Positions 5,497-8,774 of a stretch of 8,774 nt of DNA are shown piece after piece. The stretch covers positions 3,920-12,693 of the forward strand of contig DNJC01000095.1 in assembly GCA_003490025.1 (NCBI GenBank), read 5' to 3'. The notes below the pieces were generated by a model. The model was given only the letters and a program-made list of their open reading frames with translations. It made no database searches and had not been told where the DNA came from. The translations under genes were made by a program, and so were the position numbers. How positions within the stretch are numbered: the stretch's first letter is position 1; every line of letters starts with the position of its first letter. The stretch is from Geobacter sp. (lineage in GTDB: Bacteria > Desulfobacterota > Desulfuromonadia > Geobacterales > Geobacteraceae).

Positions 5497-6390
5497 ATGT
5501 CAGACAACACGTTCCGCTCGGGATTCGTGTCCATCGTCGGCCGTCCCAATGTAGGTAAATCGACACTCTTGAACCGGATACTCGGCGAGAAGCTGATGAT
5601 CACCTCGGACAAGCCGCAGACCACCCGGAACCGGATCAAGGGGATTCACAACGTCCCCGGCGGGCAGATCGTCTTCATCGACACCCCCGGGATCCACAGG
5701 GCCAAGACCCGGCTGAACAAGTTCATGGTGGAGGAGGCGCTCTCCTCGGTGCAGGGGGTTGACCTGATCCTGTTCCTGGTCGACGGCGGCACCGACCCGG
5801 CGCGGGAGGCGGAAATGATCAGGGAGGTGCTGTCGGGGGTGGACGCGCCGGTGATCCTGGTGATGAACAAGATCGACCTGGTGCCCAAGGGGGAACTCCT
5901 GGAGAGGATGTCCTGCTACGGCGAGACCTACCCCTTCAAGGAGATCATCCCCGTTTCGGCCGCGACCGGCGACGGCGTGGAGCAGCTGGTGCAGCTGGTG
6001 CACGGCCTGCTCCCGGAAGGCCCCTGCTACTTCCCCGACGACATCCTGACCGACGTTCCCGAGCGCTTCATCGTGGCGGAGATCGTCAGGGAGAAGATCT
6101 TCCGCCTGACCCACGACGAGGTCCCGTATTCCACCGCCGTGGTGGTCGAGAGCTTCAAGGAGCGCGCAGACGGCCTGATCTCCATCTCCGCCGTCATCAA
6201 CGTGGAGCGCGAGTCGCAAAAGAGGATCATCATCGGCAAGAAGGCGGAGATGCTGAAGCGGATCGGGACCCAGGCGCGCCAGGAGATAGAGAGGCTTCTG
6301 GACGCCAAGGTGTTCCTGGAACTCTTCGTCCGGGTCAGCGGCGAGTGGAGCGACAACAGCCGGATGCTGAAGGAGTTCGGCTACGAGTGA
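5497..6390 (+). CDS. era: GTPase Era
   Basis: ATG 5497 has a consensus AGGAGG at 5483-5488. The 297-aa product is the usual Era length. The GTPase domain shows all G motifs: GRPNVGKS (15-22, P-loop), QTTRNRI (41-47, Era-specific G2 region), DTPG (62-65), NKID (124-127) and SAA (154-156). The C-terminal KH domain contains the RNA-binding loop segment IIIGKKAEMLKRIG (244-257), and the end FVRVSGEWSDN is typical. Era is an essential GTPase that binds the 3' end of 16S rRNA and assists 30S maturation near the inner membrane. It follows rnc and the radical-SAM gene, but a 213-nt gap with a palindromic repeat separates it from them, so it may have its own promoter. None is convincing by eye. Confidence 0.98.
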   Translation: MSDNTFRSGFVSIVGRPNVGKSTLLNRILGEKLMITSDKPQTTRNRIKGIHNVPGGQIVFIDTPGIHRAKTRLNKFMVEEALSSVQGVDLILFLVDGGTDPAREAEMIREVLSGVDAPVILVMNKIDLVPKGELLERMSCYGETYPFKEIIPVSAATGDGVEQLVQLVHGLLPEGPCYFPDDILTDVPERFIVAEIVREKIFRLTHDEVPYSTAVVVESFKERADGLISISAVINVERESQKRIIIGKKAEMLKRIGTQARQEIERLLDAKVFLELFVRVSGEWSDNSRMLKEFGYE

Positions 6391-6684
6391 TCCCGCTCCT
6401 CCTTTTTATCGCCCGATTATCGCCTGTCTCGGTTTTATTGTCGGCACCGCTTGCTTTCCCCCCAGTATATGTATTATTAGATATAACGCCGTTCTTTTGT
6501 CATCCTAGGTGTGGTTTCTTGCAGCGAATCAGCCCCGCAAATTGCTCGGTTTTTTGGTAGATTAACGTTTTATGGTGTGCGAATCCCTATTAATTTACTT
6601 TGTTTTGACAAAAGCGTTTACGTCAAGTAAGGTTTAGCGATTTTTGAGGCACCCGATACGAATTTTCCCAAGGAGAAAGACAAC
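6391..6684. other. A/T-rich intergenic region between era and the cytochrome gene
   Basis: These 294 nt are clearly richer in A and T than the flanking genes and carry no convincing gene. Visible items are a T-run after a weak stem (CCGC and GCTCGG, 6535-6549, then T6 at 6550-6555) that could be a poor terminator for era, an A/T-rich patch (6464-6487) with several -10-like hexamers, a promoter at 6605-6633, and the cytochrome ribosome binding site AAGGAG at 6670-6675. A leader RNA of about 45 nt is expected from the promoter. Confidence 0.6.
6605..6633 (+). promoter_or_regulatory. Probable sigma-70-type promoter of the cytochrome gene
   Basis: A perfect -35 TTGACA (6605-6610) is followed by a 17-nt spacer and TAAGGT (6628-6633), which matches only three of six -10 positions. 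A weak -10 with a strong -35 is often seen at activated promoters. The -35 and spacer also form an imperfect inverted repeat (TTGAC at 6605-6609 and GTCAA at 6622-6626) that could be an operator. The start of transcription would be near 6640. Confidence 0.55.
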
Positions 6685-8208
6685 ATGGCACTTAGAAAGT
6701 ACGCCGGCTACGCCTGGAACCTGATCAGCCTGGTCGGGATGATCCTGGCGGTCACGGCGACCGGTCTGATCATCGGTTTCCTTTCCTACGAGGGGATCAC
6801 CGGGGTGGAGAAACCCTACCTCGGCCTGATGACCTACTTCCTGTTCCCCGGCATGCTGATCGTGGGACTCATACTGGTTCCGCTGGGGGCATACCTGGTA
6901 CGGGAGAAGAGGAGGAAGCATCCCGGCGAGGTGATCCCGCCCTTCCCGCAGGTCGACTTCAACGACGCGCACAAGCGGCACCTTTTCATTTTCTTCGTCA
7001 TCGCCAGCATCATCTTCGTGCTGATCGTCTCCGTCGCTTCCCTGAAGGGGTACGAGTTCACCGAATCGACCACCTTCTGCGGCGAACTCTGCCACGTGGT
7101 CATGGAGCCGGAGCATGTCGCCTGGAGACATTCTCCCCACGCCAAGGTCAAATGCGTCGAGTGTCACGTCGGCCCCGGCGCCGCCTGGTACGTGAAGGCG
7201 AAGATCTCGGGCATGAGGCAGCTTTACGCGGTCGTGTTCAAGACCTATCCCGAGACCATCGAGACCCCGATCGACAACCTCCGCCCGGCTCGCGACACCT
7301 GCGAGCATTGCCACTGGCCCGAGAAGTTCTACGCCGGGCGCCAGAAGGTGTTCTACCACTATGCGCCCAACGAGCAGAACACCCCGCGCGAGATCAACAT
7401 GCTGATCAACATCGGCGGGACGCCCAAGAGCGAGCACGCCAAGGGTATCCACTGGCACATCGGGCAGGAAGTCACCTACGTCCCGACCGACAGGGTGCGC
7501 CTGAACATCCCGTATGTCGCGGTCAAGGAGAAGGACGGCACGGTGACCGAGTACATGAGCACCGAGACGCCGCTCACCAAGGATCAGATCGCCAAGTCGA
7601 AGAAGAGGGTGATGGACTGCCTCGACTGTCACAACCGTCCGGCCCACGTCTACCGCTCCCCGGGCGTCGAGATGGACGAGAGCTTCGCCTCCAGCCGCAT
7701 CGACTCTTCGCTTCCGTACATGAAGAAGGTCGCCGTCGAGATCCTGACCAGGCCGTACAAGTCCAAGGAAGAGGCGAAGGCCGCCATCGGCAAGGACCTC
7801 TCCGAGTACTACGCCAAGAACTACCCGGCCGTCGCCAAGGCCAAGGAGAAGGAAATCAAGAAGGCCGTCCAGGAGGTGCAGGACATCTACGAGAGGAACT
7901 TCTTCCCCGGCATGAAGATCTCGTGGAACACCTACCCGAACCACATCGGCCACTTCTATACCCCTGGCTGCTTCCGCTGCCACGACGGCAAGCACAAGTC
8001 CGCAACCGGCAAGGTGATCTCCAAGGACTGCAACATGTGCCACACCGTGCTGGGCCAGAAGCAGGAGAACATCCCTGCCGGAACCACCCCGAAAGAGTTC
8101 GTGCACCCGGTAGACATCGGTGACGAGATCAAGAACATCAACTGCAGCGACTGCCACTCGGCAGGCGGGCAGGACGTCCCCGGCGGCGAGGAGCACGCCA
8201 AGAAGTAG
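6685..8208 (+). CDS. Inner-membrane seven-heme c-type cytochrome, NapC/NirT-related (ImcH-like)
   Basis: ATG 6685 has AAGGAG at 6670-6675. The 507-aa protein starts with three probable membrane helices (about 13-34, 47-71 and 98-121), with the basic loop REKRRK between helices 2 and 3. A periplasmic domain carries seven heme sites. The first, C132-GEL-C136-H137, is an unusual CX3CH followed by VVM, where M140 could be a ligand as in NapC/NrfH first hemes. The six canonical CX2CH sites start at C157, C206, C312, C429, C449 and C487. NapC/NirT proteins oxidise menaquinol and pass electrons to periplasmic partners. Size, helices and heme number resemble Geobacter ImcH, needed for high-potential acceptors such as Fe(III) oxides, but orthology cannot be settled here, so no symbol is given. 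The gene stands alone between its own promoter and a strong terminator. Confidence 0.93.
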   Translation: MALRKYAGYAWNLISLVGMILAVTATGLIIGFLSYEGITGVEKPYLGLMTYFLFPGMLIVGLILVPLGAYLVREKRRKHPGEVIPPFPQVDFNDAHKRHLFIFFVIASIIFVLIVSVASLKGYEFTESTTFCGELCHVVMEPEHVAWRHSPHAKVKCVECHVGPGAAWYVKAKISGMRQLYAVVFKTYPETIETPIDNLRPARDTCEHCHWPEKFYAGRQKVFYHYAPNEQNTPREINMLINIGGTPKSEHAKGIHWHIGQEVTYVPTDRVRLNIPYVAVKEKDGTVTEYMSTETPLTKDQIAKSKKRVMDCLDCHNRPAHVYRSPGVEMDESFASSRIDSSLPYMKKVAVEILTRPYKSKEEAKAAIGKDLSEYYAKNYPAVAKAKEKEIKKAVQEVQDIYERNFFPGMKISWNTYPNHIGHFYTPGCFRCHDGKHKSATGKVISKDCNMCHTVLGQKQENIPAGTTPKEFVHPVDIGDEIKNINCSDCHSAGGQDVPGGEEHAKK

Positions 8209-8233
8209 CGCAAGCCGGCAATGCCGCAAAACG

Positions 8234-8269
8234 AAGGCCCCCTGATTCCGGTCAGGGGGCCTTTTTTTT
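8234..8269 (+). terminator. Rho-independent terminator of the cytochrome gene
   Basis: The arm AAGGCCCCCTGA (8234-8245) pairs with TCAGGGGGCC and the first two T of the tail (8252-8263), around the loop TTCCGG. The T-run is eight bases (8262-8269). It begins 25 nt after the cytochrome stop codon. Confidence 0.95.
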
Positions 8270-8310
8270 CAACAGGTCGGCACCATTGGGCTTTTTCCGG
8301 ATTAACGAAC

Positions 8311-8339
8311 TTGTATCTTGGCGCTAACGATGCTATATC
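8311..8339 (+). promoter_or_regulatory. Extended -10 promoter of the HTH-EIIA gene
   Basis: TTGTAT (8311-8316) is separated by 17 nt from TATATC (8334-8339), which is preceded by TGC (8331-8333), the TGn extension of sigma-70 promoters. It lies just downstream of the terminator at 8234-8269 and 31 nt before the start codon at 8371. Confidence 0.6.
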
Positions 8340-8370
8340 TTCTTCTCAGTTCAGCCACGGGAGCAAGCCT

Positions 8371-8774
8371 ATGTTGATGAAGGCCTCAGAAGTCGCCGCG
8401 CTGCTCCATGTCGAAGAGAGCACGGTGACGAAGTGGATCAAGAAGGAGAAACTGCCGGCCACGATGGTGCACGGCTGCTACCTGATAAACCGCGTCGATC
8501 TCCTGGAGTGGGCGACCGACCACGGGAAGAAGGTGCCGCCCGAGCTGTTCGCCGCCGCACAGGCCGACGTCGACCTTCCCCCCCTCAGCCAGGCGCTGGA
8601 GGCGGGGGGGATACATTGCGGCGTGCCGGGGGACGACAAGCTCTCGGTGCTGCGGGCCGTGGTCAACCTGCTGAAGCTCCCCCCGCAGATGGACCCCGAC
8701 TTCCTGCTCCAGGTGCTTTTGGCCCGCGAGGCGCTCGGTACCACGGCCGTCGGCGACGGCATCGCCATCCCCCA
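8371..8774 (+). CDS. Excisionase-type HTH fused to a PTS EIIA-Ntr-like domain (partial, C-terminus missing)
   Basis: ATG 8371 has GGGAG at 8359-8363. An internal ATG at 8377 is possible but less well placed. The frame is open to the window end, giving 134 complete codons. Residues 1-47 (MKASEVAALLHVEESTVTKW, then a two-strand wing and NRVDLLEWA) form an excisionase/MerR-like helix-turn-helix. After a linker, residues about 70-134 (LSQALEAGGIHCGVPGDD, LLQVLLAREALGTTAVGDG, IAIP) match the start of EIIA-Ntr (PtsN) or EIIA-Fru domains, in which DGIAIPH ends with the phosphorylated histidine. The last two bases, CA, are consistent with that His codon. Such a fusion suggests a DNA-binding regulator switched by PTS phosphorylation and nitrogen or carbon state. 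The target genes are unknown. Its own promoter and the upstream terminator mark a new transcription unit. Confidence 0.87.
   Translation, partial: MLMKASEVAALLHVEESTVTKWIKKEKLPATMVHGCYLINRVDLLEWATDHGKKVPPELFAAAQADVDLPPLSQALEAGGIHCGVPGDDKLSVLRAVVNLLKLPPQMDPDFLLQVLLAREALGTTAVGDGIAIP

Noticed and set aside
6440..6456. Possible sigma-54 promoter (CGGCAC then TTGCT) in the gap before the cytochrome
   Set aside because: The GG and GC elements are 8 nt apart instead of the 10 that sigma-54 requires.
6634..8229. Open frame of 531 codons on the minus strand opposite the cytochrome gene
   Set aside because: It mirrors the codon structure of the heme protein in a GC-rich gene. Its translation is a low-complexity mix rich in V, L, D, G and H without recognisable domains, and the + strand gene is certain.

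Overview
The window looks like chromosomal DNA from a high-GC member of the Geobacteraceae (Geobacter, Geomonas or a close relative; Desulfuromonadota). The grounds are a tungsten-type aldehyde:ferredoxin oxidoreductase, an inner-membrane NapC/NirT-type seven-heme cytochrome similar to those used by metal reducers, the protein families present, and small palindromic repeats between genes. This placement rests on recognition of families, not on a database search. All genes are on the + strand.

Region 1 (1-3262) is an aldehyde oxidoreductase (AOR) accessory cluster. It holds the C-terminal end of AOR, an unrecognised 184-aa protein, a 69-aa four-cysteine (zinc-ribbon-like) protein, a MoaD/ThiS-like small sulfur carrier ending in GGG, a ThiF/MoeB/HesA-like adenylyltransferase that lacks the usual zinc-binding cysteines, and an IclR-family regulator. 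The last genes are tightly packed: 3 nt lie between the carrier and the E1-like gene, and the E1-like stop overlaps the GTG start of the regulator. The likely theme is a dedicated sulfur-transfer and pterin-cofactor maturation module for AOR under a local regulator. That is inference from gene order and domains.

Region 2 (3263-6390) is housekeeping: rnc (RNase III), a radical-SAM protein of the Elp3-like group without an acetyltransferase domain, and era (GTPase of 30S ribosome assembly). rnc and the radical-SAM gene overlap by 4 nt through a TTG start. The gaps hold palindromic repeats. One 28-bp perfect hairpin element occurs three times (309-336, 3419-3446, 5328-5355), always identical and in the same orientation.

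Region 3 (6391-8269) is an A/T-rich leader of about 290 bp with a consensus -35 promoter, followed by a seven-heme membrane cytochrome of 507 aa and a strong intrinsic terminator. The cytochrome is a candidate quinol-oxidising entry point for extracellular electron transfer (ImcH-like).

Region 4 (8270-8774) starts with an extended -10 promoter and enters a gene for an excisionase/MerR-type helix-turn-helix joined to a PTS EIIA-Ntr-like domain. The window ends inside the codon expected to encode the phosphorylated histidine. No tRNA, rRNA, CRISPR array, transposase or prophage gene was seen.
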